In this document: piece after piece, positions 53,671 to 63,582 of the stretch
Numbering within the stretch: position 1 is the stretch's first letter
Layout: the number at the start of each line of letters is the position of its first letter
Assembly (NCBI GenBank): GCA_918807975.1
Contig: OU964920.1
Span: forward strand, 43,305,979-43,369,978
Reading direction: 5' to 3'
Length of the DNA: 64,000 nt
DNA from: Aplidium turbinatum
Taxonomy: Eukaryota > Chordata > Ascidiacea > Aplousobranchia > Polyclinidae
Notes under the pieces: generated by a model
What the model saw: the letters and a program-made list of their open reading frames with translations, nothing else
Told to the model about the DNA's origin: nothing
Database searches by the model: none
Translations under genes and position numbers: made by a program

Positions 53671-53790
53671 CTTCATCGGCACTACCAAAGAGTCTCCACC
53701 TCTCATTAGCGATACCAAAAACACTCCATCCCTCACTGACGCTATAAAAGGTGACTCAACTCTTATTGGCAATACCAAAAACACGCTGCT
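53671..53790. repeat. Degenerate 36-bp tandem repeat next to the Polinton relative
   Basis: About three diverged units sharing GCGATACCAAAAACACTCCA-like words lie directly after the right target duplication. No gene. Confidence 0.55.
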
Positions 53791-54264
53791 ATATCATTAC
53801 ACTTCTTATGCTCTTACATGTGCAGGAAATTAATTTAAAACACAAAGCTTTTTTAACTATTTTATCTTGATAATGAGCTGCCATATTGTGTATTTGTTCT
53901 GCAATCTATAGGCTACTTAATATCGTTGCTGCAAACACTTTATTTCCGTATAAAATCTGTAAATAGTCCTTGTTTTGATAGTCCGTTACGTAATTACAAT
54001 ATGTGTGTATTAGTTTGTTATTGTGATGTTGTTGGGTTCAGTCGTGTTCTCATTGCTTTAAGAATTGGCGCTCCAGTTGTTTCAGGAACGAGGAGGCGAC
54101 TGATTCTTAACTAATTCATCTACTTGTTTTAATGTATCAGGTTTGGTGGCCGTGCTTAACTATATTTATCGATGCATATACCGAAATATTAGATCCTTTC
54201 ATGCACGTCTTAAACCATTAAGGTTTTGCCACCTTTTCCTTTTGTTAGTTTTGTTACTGTATTT
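53791..54264. other. Non-coding stretch
   Basis: AT-rich. A 62-codon plus-strand frame (53926-54114) has no recognisable feature. Confidence 0.3.
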
Positions 54265-54490
54265 CTTTTTCACAATATCATTTCTTTTGCATTCTGACAA
54301 AGAAAAATATTAGATAGTTTTTGCAAAGTTTTTTAAATGAGTCAAAAGATTTTTTTTTAATATCTAGTGGGATTGAGTTCCATATTTTTACTCCACTATA
54401 CTTGATGCTTCGTTGAAGTTTTGTAGTAGCAGACAGAGGAACAAAGTAATTATCATTTTTGATTGAACGTCTAAATAGCAAAATTGAACA
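54265..54490 (-). mobile_element. LINE 3' fragment (ORF2 C-terminus)
   Basis: The minus strand reads NDNYFVPLSATTKLQRSIKY, then GVKIWNSIPLDIK and FKKLCKNYLI, the tail of a jockey/CR1-like ORF2, related to but distinct from the tail at 42656-43027. 5' truncated. Confidence 0.65.
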
Positions 54491-54839
54491 ATAGCAAAAT
54501 AGTAGCTTAAAATCACATAAAATATACAGAAACAGTATATTTACTAACTACTACTCGAACTATCAACTCATACTTGCAATTTTGGCTACGAACAGATTGG
54601 CCTCCAGTCAAATTTTAAGCTGCAGGTTGGCATGGCCTGTGTAGGCTACATAGGTAGCCATGGTTTGAACATAATAGACTGAGTAGCCTATGTTGAACCT
54701 AGGACTAGGAGCATTGTGTCGCAAGCAAAGTTGAATATTAAAGAAAATTTGAAGAGTTGTCTAAACACCATACAACATCATTTTCTTGTTTTTCTATCAT
54801 ATGTGACTTTTTCCCAGGGATATTAAAGAAGAGGATACG
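54491..54839. other. Non-coding stretch
   Basis: Nothing recognised. Confidence 0.3.
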
Positions 54840-55920
54840 AAGAGTCAGCGATTGCCTTATTCTCACGACACTACCAAGGCGGCAGCTTGGAAGGCGTTAA
54901 ACGTATCCAATCCTTAGTTACTGACGAACTGTATAGCGATGTGGAAGCAATGGTAAATGCATCTTGTTCTTGGAGTGACAATATCGAAACATTGCCGCAG
55001 CATCAAGACTTGAATGGATTTACACATTTCGTTAATATTGTAAACTTATTCATTCAGTTGCCTGATAAAACATCAATGGACATTGTATTCGGGAATGACC
55101 ATGCTTACTTGATGCGAGTAGCCTACTAGAAGAACGTGTAGGTGGGCATGACTCAGGAGACGCCCCATGCTATTCTAACCCCACTGGCTAGCTGGCTAGA
55201 ATGCAGATTCAAACCAACAGTAGTTGTTTTTCAATCTCAGTGGCGAACCCTTTTTATTCAATGAAGTAGTGTGCCTGCCTCTGCACACTAGTGTGTATGA
55301 ATGTGTAGTTAGATTTACTGTGATGGGGTGGTGGCTGACTAGATGACTGCTTATGGTCTTTCGCTACCATCCTGATTGCGCCATAATCTAACCAACAGTT
55401 GTACAATGCATTGTTTTGACAATTACATTTTACTCTGATTATATGTTAATATATGGCGCTGTTAAAACAAAATAAATTGACTTGACTAGCTAGTGGAGGT
55501 TGAGGTTGATCTCTGGTGATTCGAAAGTACATCGCGTCAGCGTCGATAGTAAATTTGCTGAGAGGCCACTTGGCTTGATAGCCCTGATGAGCAGGACTCC
55601 AGAAGGTTGAAATCAGTCGTTTAAAACATGTCATAAAAGATGTAGCCCTAACCGATGAAATAGTCGAATTGTCCGTAATGATTTAATAGCACAAACATTG
55701 GTTGAGACACAGCCGATAGTCAATGAAGATGAGCGATTTGAAGTGCTCGAACCGTTTAAAGCTGACTTTGAATTACCGGATAACCATTCCTGAGCTCTTG
55801 ATCGTGTTGAGATCAAGGGTAGGGCTAGGTGTGTTAGTGATGTGATTTTGTCGGGCCCAGACATATTAAGCCCCTTGACACAAGTTTTGGCTGGTTCTTG
55901 CAACACGGTAAACATTAAAC
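54840..55920 (+). mobile_element. Old BEL/Pao fossil fragment
   Basis: 54887-55129 reads like the protease-region spacer of a BEL/Pao polyprotein (LPQHQDLNGFTHF, then DIVFGNDHAYLM; compare LPHKQDLNGFRHF and GNDNAYLM in the element at 32781-40994). About 55680-55920 reads like the segment before its reverse transcriptase (ILSGPDILSPLTQVL). It is heavily broken, has no LTRs in view and is much older than the intact copy. Confidence 0.65.
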
Positions 55921-55929
55921 AACATTCTA

Positions 55930-56090
55930 TTTAACTTTTGCTGCAGTGTGGCTCATCTGATAACACCCATCATTTAACCTGGCAACACTGTAAATAAATT
56001 ATTTGAATTGACTTTAGCTTCATTTTCATTGTGGTTCATCTTAGCAACACCCTTAAATTATTTTAACCTGGCAACACTGTAAATAAATGG
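55930..56090. repeat. Two diverged copies of a roughly 85-bp repeat
   Basis: Both copies share GTGGYTCATCT, AACACCC and CCTGGCAACACTGTAAATAAAT. No gene. Confidence 0.55.
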
Positions 56091-56323
56091 AGTCTCCTAC
56101 AAGTCAGCAGTTGTGAACTGAGCAAGTGACAACTGGGCTAGCAGCATTTGAGCAAGTGGCTGAAGTTAGTGAATGATGAAACTAAGAAAGTAATAACTAA
56201 GCAAGCCAAAACTTAACAGTAGCTGAAATGTACTTTCATTATCAAAACTGTTTAACTTTTAAAACTGCAATTATCATTAACTACGTTGTCGGAAACACTA
56301 TGACACCCACATGTCGCCTAGAG

Positions 56324-58470
56324 TAGGGTTGCCATACCGTCCGAAAAATTCCGGACATGTCCGGAATTTAGGGTTAAATTTTGCGTCCGGGAGGAATTTA
56401 AAAAAATGCTCAAATCTCCGGAATTTTATGATGGCACTCTTGCATTTTCTCGTGCTGTCATGGCATCTCGAGAAGGCACTCTTGCATTTCACGCTGTTAA
56501 GCATCATCATAGCTTTTTGTCCATGGACTGTACATCTGCTTTACTTAAAAAGATTTTCCCTGATTCTAATCTAGCGAAGAAGTTTAGTAGTGGCCCCACA
56601 AAGACAGACAAAGTTGTTACCAGCGTGCTTGCGCAATATTCTATTGATGCTGTTCTGAAAAGTTTTGAAGAAAACGATATCGCGTATTTTGGAGTTGCAA
56701 CAGATGGCAGCAATCACAATGAACTGAAAGTACAGTATTTCCTATAATTATTCAATATTTTGACTGGAGGAAAGGTGGTTTGCAATCAAAATTGATTGAG
56801 TTTAAAAACAAGGCAAACGAGACAGCCGACACTATAGCCACTTATGTAAAAGACACCTTTGAAAAAAGGATGCTTTTGAAAAAATGTGTGGCATTTACAG
56901 GAGACAACTGCAATACTATGTTTGGAGGACTTCGGCGTAATGAGCAAGGAAACAATGTGTTTGCAAAGTTAAAGAAAATGTTAAACCCATCATTGATTGG
57001 GGTTGGCTGTTTAGCACACGTTTTGAACAATTGTATCCATCATGGGGCTGAAAGAATAAACATCGATATTGAAAATAATATCAATAAGATATATCAATAT
57101 TTTTCTATTTACACAATTAGAACTGAACAACTGAAAGAATAGGCCTACTGTGAATTTGCAAATTGTGAATACAAGATACTTCTCTCTCATAGCAAGACTC
57201 GCTGGCTCTCCTAGTTTCCTGGAATTTCAAGATTGTTAGAAATGTTTTCACCCCTGAAGTCCTACTTTTGGTCACAAGAACATCCACCAATAGTTATTAA
57301 ACGGTTCTTTGAGAATAAAATGAGCGAGTTATACCTTTCGCATATGCACTCACTAATGTCCGTGTTTCATGGACGTATTCAAGTAGTTGAGAGAGAAAAC
57401 AATTCCGTTGCAGAAGTGCTAGAAAATTTGGAGCTGGTTCATAAGGTACTTGTGGAAAGGAAGAATGAAAACTTTATACCCTTGAAAGTTAAAAGGCTTT
57501 TAGTTGAAAAAAGAAAAGAGGGATATGAAGATGAATGTAACAATTTTCTTTCCGAAGTTGCAAACCTCTATGAGAGATGCTTAGAGTAAGGTACCTGTGC
57601 AAATGGATGAAACCAATGGAAAAGTTTGCTTGTTTCAAATGGATGACCTTGAACGAGATACCAAGTTGGAAGGATGTAGAGCCTTGCCTTGGATATCTGA
57701 TTGGTAAAGGGGTTGATGTGGACGATGCAAAGTGCTTTGACCAAATCTGTAACTTGAAGCAGTTTGTGGAAAGTTACCTACAGGACGAAGAATTTATTAA
57801 ATTGCCAACGCATAAGAACTGGTGCAAATATTTCGATCAGTCTACCAACATCACATGCCACTCAGAATTTTTAAGGATTGTACAGTTTTTCTTTGCTGTT
57901 ACATCCCACAATGCCAATGTAGAGAGAGTCTTTTCACTGATGCAAAGTCAGTGGACTAAAGAAAGAAACAAGTTGAGCGTTGCGACGATGAAAGGCATAT
58001 TGACTCTTCAATATAATTTCAAAGATATGTGCTGTAGTGAATTTTTCTCATTTTTGAAATCACACAAGGCTCTATTGAAGAGAATTAGATCTTCAGAAAA
58101 ATATGCATGGTCAGAAGAGTAAATTTGTAGTGACTTGACTTACAAGCGTGTCTTTAATTTGTTTTAAGCATGTACAGTAATTGCTGTTCTTCCTTTTTCG
58201 GCACAACCTAATTCTCATTATTATTTTTCACTCTGAAGTTGAGATTTTCTTCAGTGACGGTCCGTAGCTATATTTAGAGAGTGCTTACCCTGCCTGGTGT
58301 GAGATTCTGCTCGTGACAGAAGACAATACTTTTCATTTCGGTAGCTGGCGTTTTAGCATGAGTATCGTACAACTTTTGTAGCTTTAGCATTTCGGTAGCG
58401 CATATATATGGTCTCATGAAAATAGTCATGCACTCTCCGGAATTTTGCTTTTTCAAATATGGTAACCCTA
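56324..58470 (+). mobile_element. hAT element, 2147 bp, 8-bp target duplication GCCTAGAG
   Basis: The left end is TAGGGTTGCCATACCG; the right end (to 58470), inverted, is TAGGGTTACCATA. CCGGAAT-type words lie near both ends. GCCTAGAG flanks exactly (56316-56323 and 58471-58478). It carries a broken transposase across most of its length. Confidence 0.85.
56406..58122 (+). pseudogene. Broken hAT transposase
   Basis: Pieces in order: 56450-56745 (FGVATDGSNHNELKVQ, first catalytic Asp region); 56780-57142 (FTGDNCNTMFGGLRR and LIGVGCLAHVLNNCIHHG, the second Asp and CxxH region); 57233-57589; and 57577-58122, ending in the dimerisation domain (FFFAVTSHNANVERVFSLM). A frame change near 56745, a stop at 57140 and a frame change near 57585 inactivate it. 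It belongs to the ZBED-type hAT group whose N-terminal finger is missing here; a similar finger is seen at 140-439. Confidence 0.8.
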
Positions 58471-58478
58471 GCCTAGAG

Positions 58479-58921
58479 TGCTCATATAAATCATTGCATA
58501 GTTCCGGTTATTAGCGTAATTACTTAAGTTAACTTATTCGGGGATTGAGTTCTTTATTCAAATTGTTCGTGAGTCCTGATTACTGCCCTGGCTTAACTTT
58601 TCTGGACAAGACTACAATATTATAGCCTACATTGATTATTAATGCACTAAAATAGTCTGACACATTAGGACCAGCCATATAAACACATGCCGATGCTTGC
58701 CGCACATCTGAGCTGGTCTAGATAAAAACCCAATCTAAGCCCAACTAACTTCTGGCAAGCAAAAACCTGCTTTGCTGCTTATATGTCTGGTCCAGCCAAT
58801 GAAATACTCGAATAGGTCCACATAGACACTTTCATTCAACATAGAAGTGTTTGTAGTTTGTTATCAACTAAAAAAATCGCTAGATAATATAATTTTAATA
58901 TAAAACAAATAAAAACATCTT
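58479..58921. other. 3' flank of NLR gene B
   Basis: AT-rich. An ATTAAA polyadenylation-like word lies about 25 bases after the stop codon of gene B (minus strand, near 58895-58900). Otherwise empty. Confidence 0.35.
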
Positions 58922-58978
58922 TCAATCATCTCGATCTTTGTGCGTGACGTAATCGATGCGAACCGCGATCCTTAACTT
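58922..58978 (-). CDS. NLR gene B, terminal exon of the long form
   Basis: Acceptor TTTGTCTTTTGCAG opens a phase-0 exon of 18 codons (KLRIAVRIDYVTHKDRDD) and a TGA stop. It matches the phase-0 donor at 59173. A polyadenylation-like ATTAAA follows. The reading and phase agreement make it a good terminal exon. Confidence 0.65.
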   Translation of the reverse strand, partial: KLRIAVRIDYVTHKDRDD

Positions 58979-59172
58979 CTGCAAAAGACAAAGCGAATAA
59001 TGAAATTAAAAAAAGTTTCCACTCTGGGAATACTTTGCATCCCTTCCATTGTTTACCTCGTTTATTGATGGAAGTAATTGAATTAATGTAACGTTGACAC
59101 AAATAATGGATGTTGATTTAATGTTAACACAATTAATTACCATAACGTTGATGCAACGTAAACAACTCTCAC

Positions 59173-59355
59173 TTTATTGTCCAGTCGATTCAATGCTTCT
59201 TGTAACTTTGATCTTTCCTCCATGTTCGGTGATCTCCACCTCCCATCACCATCATTGAGCGAATCCCACATTCCAACTTCCTCCTCAACTTTGTGCAATA
59301 TTTCGATGATGTCATCGATTTCTAGGAAGTTGCCAGGGAAATTCATCAGAACAAT
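59173..59355 (-). CDS. NLR gene B, C-terminal exon with helical repeat
   Basis: 183 nt, acceptor TTGTGTTTAG, donor AATAAA|GTGAGA, phase 0-0, 61 codons. It contains FLEIDDIIEILHKVEEEV and MEERSKLQEALNRLDNK, amphipathic and probably helical. It follows the phase-0 donor of 59600-59865. Confidence 0.7.
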
Positions 59356-59599
59356 CTAAACACAAATTAATTATGATTCAACAATTAACATAAATAATTT
59401 ATTTGTGTTCTGACTTTTTGTTTATTTATTTTATGTTTACAAGAATTGTTAGAAAACGATAAAAACTGAAAACTCGAACTTACTTTGTGAAACTTGTTGA
59501 AACTCAGACATTAAAACAATGAATGCAACGTTGCATCAACGTAACAACCGATGTGACCATAAATCAATGTAAACGTTGGTTATAAAAGCCATGACTTAC

Positions 59600-59865
59600 G
59601 GATCCAGGCATTGATTTAATCGCGTTCTTCCAAGGACGGAATTGGTTGGAAATCATTCTACATTCGGACAGACGAAGGTATCGAACTCGCGCCGGCATTG
59701 ACTTGAGGAATGACGTCACCGCATGGAAGTCATTCTGAGTGTCGGATTCATCCATCCGTATCCACCCTCCATCAAAATGACTTCCTGCCGTGACGATCAC
59801 TTCCTCATCTTTGCCTTCCCGCAGGATCTTGGTGACGGCGATGATGGAGCGACTGTCATTGTGAT
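59600..59865 (-). CDS. NLR gene B, C-terminal exon with LRR-like repeat
   Basis: 266 nt, acceptor TGCATTATTAG (phase 1), donor GGATCC|GTAAGT (phase 0). About 88 codons include HNDSRSIIAVTKILREGKD and VRYLRLSECRMISNQF. The pattern L.SMP..V..L.LS.C resembles degenerate leucine-rich ligand-sensing repeats after NACHT. It joins exon 59978-60046. Confidence 0.75.
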
Positions 59866-59977
59866 CTAATAATGCAGGAATAATATCAATCAATATTAGC
59901 TCGGCTAACCAGGTTGTAGCCTATTTTTAGCATAGAAAACTGTACCGACCACAGTTAAAAACATTTACCGTACTTAC

Positions 59978-60046
59978 TTGCAGCAACTTCTCGAGTTTTC
60001 TCATACAGCTCTGAAATAAATACTTTCTGCTTTTGCAACTTTTCAC
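59978..60046 (-). CDS. NLR gene B, 23-codon exon
   Basis: 69 nt, acceptor TTTCTTTCAG, donor CAA|GTAAGT, phase 1-1. Reads EKLQKQKVFISELYEKTREV; paralog of 1017-1085 with about five residue differences. Confidence 0.75.
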
Positions 60047-60415
60047 CTGAAAGAAATCACACACTTATGAACATTTCGGCTTACCATAATCACCTTTGCT
60101 CACGTACAGCCTAAGCATTGCGAAACAGCACATTAGCTTTATTAATAAACCATTAGGCCTATAAGCTCTGAAGATAATTTTCTTAAATTTATAAGTTGTA
60201 TGACTGCGGTTCCAACTTCACTACACTCTAGCTTCCCTGCTCAAATCAATTAAACAAATAATCTTGGTGTGCAAATAACCTTTCCAGCGTTCAAAGCGCA
60301 GAAAATAAAGTAGCCTGTTCAAAAAATTACACTTTACAAAGATGTTATTTGGAGATTACTTTATATTGAGTTGTGAATGTTCTGACTTAACGCAGACAAG
60401 TAAAATATATTTTAC

Positions 60416-60550
60416 TTGGTGAAAATAGTATGGCTTGCTGAGAATGTGGTTGGGGAGGTGAAGATAGCCGGGCTTGCTTGATAGGTGGTTGGAATGGTAA
60501 AGCATCAAATTCTTCAGAAGGTAACTGTATGGTTGTTGAGCTTAATGAAC
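60416..60550 (-). CDS. NLR gene B, Ser/Pro-rich linker exon
   Basis: 135 nt, acceptor TAGTACTTTCATAG, donor CACCAA|GTAAAA, phase 1-1. Paralog of 1498-1593 with an extra 39 nt (13 codons, Pro/Gln/Ser-rich) before the donor. The donor sits in a palindromic CAAGTAAAATATATTTTACTTG-like context present in both genes. Confidence 0.7.
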
Positions 60551-60882
60551 CTATGAAAGTACTAACATGTTTGCAATCGCGCCTTTGTCGGACAGCAGAT
60601 TTAACGATTTCGCATACTAAGGGGAATTTACGCATGCTACGTTGTATTTGCAAAAACTAAATTGTTCAGTAGCTGTGTGTCATTAATTGTTTTGGTCTCG
60701 GTTCCGCTTGTTTTTCTGATTACTCAGCATCACAGCGAAAACAATACCTGCCAACGGGATTAGAAAAATGTATAAATTACCAAGCGCGAACGTTAAAAGT
60801 GGTATTAACGTTAATAACGATTCCCACAGCCAACCAACGATGTACTTAATGTACATCACAAATCTTTTTAACCGTGGCTTAA

Positions 60883-61448
60883 AGGGATACTAAAGGAAAA
60901 ACCTGACTTGACGATTTTCCACGTTCTTTCTGTTTAACTTGCTACCATAAAACGATTTTCAATAAAATTTTGCCCCATTGCGGTCTGATTAGCTTTCCGT
61001 GCGTGCTTTAGTCAGAGCTTTCAAAACGGGAATGGGCGTGAGCAGCGAAGCGTGCGACTGTACAGTCTACGTCACTATAGACTAGCAATCAGCTGATCAG
61101 GCAACAGTTCTTACTGCGGGCGATTTAACTGCAGGCTATGTAAGTATGTACATCAAAACATCAGATTTCAACGTCAAAACATCAGACAGTTTGCTGAAAA
61201 CATCACATCTGATGTTGAAACATCAGATGTGGTAACGTGGCTTTTGTTATTGCTGTCTATAGTGACGTATTCTCGAGCAATGTTTCCACTTTTTGGTCAT
61301 TTTGAAAAAATTAAAAATAGATGAGACATTGGATTTTGGACCTTGCCATGTGCCTTTGAAAACAATTTTTTTTAAAATATATTCTTGAATGTTTAGTTTA
61401 CGCATTTTAATGCTTAATTCCTGTTTGAAAATTTCATTTAGTATGCCT
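60883..61448. mobile_element. Kolobok-like MITE at TTAA, 566 bp
   Basis: TTAA lies on both sides (60879-60882 and 61449-61452). The ends AGGGATACTAAAGGAAAA and, inverted, AGGCATACTAAATGAAAT match imperfectly. TTAA sites with AGGG ends are usual for Kolobok-type MITEs. The interior has repeated AACATCAGAT words, direct and inverted (about 61152-61233). It lies downstream of the short-form poly-A site and in the long-form intron. Confidence 0.6.
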
Positions 61449-61557
61449 TTAATAGTTGGAAGCAGGTGTGTGGCCCGGAGACAACGAAACTAAGATTGGC
61501 GCCCTGCTCGACGTTTAACCGGTTGGGTGACAACTTTACGTTTATACAAATCAGCAC

Positions 61558-61563
61558 TTTATT
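61558..61563 (-). terminator. Polyadenylation signal AATAAA of the short form
   Basis: AATAAA (minus strand) begins four bases after the TGA at 61567-61569 and is followed by GTGCTGATTTGT, a GU-rich element at suitable spacing. Confidence 0.6.
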
Positions 61564-61566
61564 AAT

Positions 61567-61715
61567 TCAAGCGTAAAGTTTAAGCTGAGGAGTCACGTCG
61601 GTATTCCTACTTGAAGCAATTTGTGAAGACGAAGTTGTTGGTAAAGATGATGATCGCGTCAGTGTTGACATAGACTCATCTGAGGGATGTTGATTGGGTG
61701 CATAATTCGGTAGAT
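61567..61715 (-). CDS. NLR gene B, alternative terminal exon (short form)
   Basis: Acceptor TCAACATTTTCTGCAG opens a phase-1 exon that continues the NACHT exon in frame for 48 codons (LPNYAPNQHPSDESMSTL..., Ser/Thr-rich) and ends in TGA, followed at once by AATAAA. It would yield an NLR with NACHT but no sensor repeats. It could instead be the only true 3' end, with the 60550-58922 exons forming a second gene; their phases favour one gene with two endings. Confidence 0.6.
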
Positions 61716-61789
61716 CTGCAGAAAATGTTGATAGTTAAATCATAACACGTTTAGGCTGGTTAATATATAAGATAACTAATAATACTAGG

Positions 61790-62110
61790 CAATATGACTG
61801 ACTGACTGACTGAATCTTTATCCTCGGACTGGGAAAGCTTCTTGCAGAGCTTAATCCTGGCAGTTTCGCATACTTGTAAAGGCTTTGAATCACTGACGCA
61901 GGCCCGGTCACCGAGATTGACAGAGTGAAGTTTCCGATTGTTAAAGTCTTGTTGCCGGGGAACTATTCCATCCATTAGATGCCGCTGAATGGAGAGCAGT
62001 CCTTAACGTGCGTTGCTCAAGCGCACACCCCGAGAGTCGAACCAGCGCCGCTTGATCTTGAAGCTTCTTCGTTCCAGAAGTGACGCGCTAACCAATTGAG
62101 CTATCGGGGC
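61790..62110 (-). mobile_element. tRNA-derived SINE, full-length copy
   Basis: Minus-strand head GCCCCGATAGCTCAATTGG resembles a tRNA 5' half with an A box (TAGCTCAATTGGTTAGCGC). A B box GGTTCGACTC lies near 62034-62043, then the acceptor complement TCTCGGGG. A unique body with PvuII-free TAATGGATGG...CCGAGGATAAAG follows, ending in (TCAG)n. The body matches 18704-18896. It lies in the intron between NACHT exon and short-form terminal exon. Confidence 0.8.
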
Positions 62111-62256
62111 GGACTTATTTTAAGAAATTGCAGCTTCTCTAATTTATTAAATTGTTAATACAATAACTCTTTGTTCTCTGTATCACTCCTGTATATTGTA
62201 CACAACATTAAATATTGATTTCAACATGATAACAATGCATTGTTTGTCAAAGTTAC

Positions 62257-63582
62257 CTTTGCTTATAGATGGATCCAACAGCAGTCCAGATAAAAATTGG
62301 ACAACGACTGACCAGTGATCGACCAGTAAGTTAGTTTGAATAAACGATGCAAAATTTTCTACAGACATTTGTTCGACCATGTATAAAGCACTAAAGAACT
62401 CCTGAAAGGTTTGGTGGGAAAAATATAAGCGTCGGTTACCCTCCAAAAGACCGCAAGTTCTATTTGACCCAAATAAAGTCACGACAGTATCTTGGACTTC
62501 CTGGCTCACAAGATTTTCGTTTACAAGATCTTTAATGGTGATTAAAACAGTTTTATTTTTTGTTGCTCTAAATGCTATTTTTGAGAGTTTAACGACAATT
62601 TCATCGGTTAAAGATATAGTGTGCCCTGATGCTTTAAGATTTTCCAATACCCTATGAAATATTCCAGTCATTGTTGAGATATCGTTAGTTTCGTGAGATG
62701 AACCAAGAGAAGCCCTCAAGTACAATTGCAGCATCAAAGGATTGTGACACATGGATTCCAGATGAGGTGTTTTCACAGTTAGTTCATTCCAAAGTCTAGA
62801 TGCTTTTTGATTATCATTAATTAAAGCGTCAAATAATCTTTTCATGTTTTCAGTTGTTAAATCGCGAACAAAATACGTTTTCTTTGGACGACATGTTTGA
62901 GGAATTTCAAGCATGGCATGTGGTCGAGAGGTGAATACAATGTGGCAGTTGCGTAAAAAATAACCATGGCAAAGATTCGAGACGAGCTTTTGGTAAGTAA
63001 GAGAAGTGTTATAATTAACTTTTGTTATTTTTTTCAATACATTCCAGTTCACTTGGTCAAATCCATCAAAGATTAAAAAAACATTTTGTGGATGCTTTCT
63101 CATCCAATCAAAAAGTGCATTTATCTCTTCTTCCTCCAGGTTAAAGTTCACATCACCAAGCAAAAACTCTTTTAATGTTAAAGTTTCATCGTCACAATCA
63201 TTCATGCTCATAAAGAGTATCCTCAGAACGAGAAGGTCCTCTTTTTGGTCCAGACACCTAGCCATGCGCTTTGATAACGTTGTCTTTCCCGCCCCAGGGT
63301 AACCGACAATTGATATGAAATTTTGTGATTGGTATTGATGAAGTAATTGATCAATTGTAACTTTTTTATCGAATTCTTTAAATTCAATTTGTCGGTTTTT
63401 GGGATCATACTGGTCGTCGTTGGGAATGAACCTCCCCTCATAGAAGTCCACTGACAGAAGCTCCGGGTAAACTTCTGGACAATTCGACGAGGGAATGTCA
63501 AACTTAGTCACATCCACATCGAACTTAGCATCGTACAGTCGACGGGTTGCATCCTTCAGTTTTCTAAAGGCCTTGTTGGAAT
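62257..63582 (-). CDS. NLR gene B, NACHT ATPase exon
   Basis: 1326 nt, acceptor TTTTGTGTGTTTAG, donor AGCAAAG|GTAACT, phase 1-1. Motifs: Walker A GYPGAGKTT, Walker B LIFDGFDQVNW, sensor HIVFTSRPHAM, NPLMLQLYLRASLG, and YFSHQTFQEFFSALY near the end. It aligns over its whole length with 6762-8066 (gene A) and shows no inactivating change. N-terminal exons lie beyond 64000. Likely a cytosolic innate-immune sensor or signalling ATPase. The open frame runs on to 62183 through the intron start. Confidence 0.9.

Noticed and set aside
54887-55129. Small host gene of 80 codons
   Set aside because: Its residues align with the protease-region spacer of the nearby BEL/Pao polyprotein, so it is a retroelement fossil.
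60387-60653. First exon of a separate gene starting MRKFPLV
   Set aside because: The homologous part of gene A lacks that upstream region, and an acceptor at 60551-60552 with matching phase gives a better internal exon. Not fully excluded.
62026-62110. Possible functional tRNA gene on the minus strand
   Set aside because: A and B boxes are present, but the anticodon arm region is long and irregular and the sequence continues into a repeated body with a tetramer tail. It is a SINE head.
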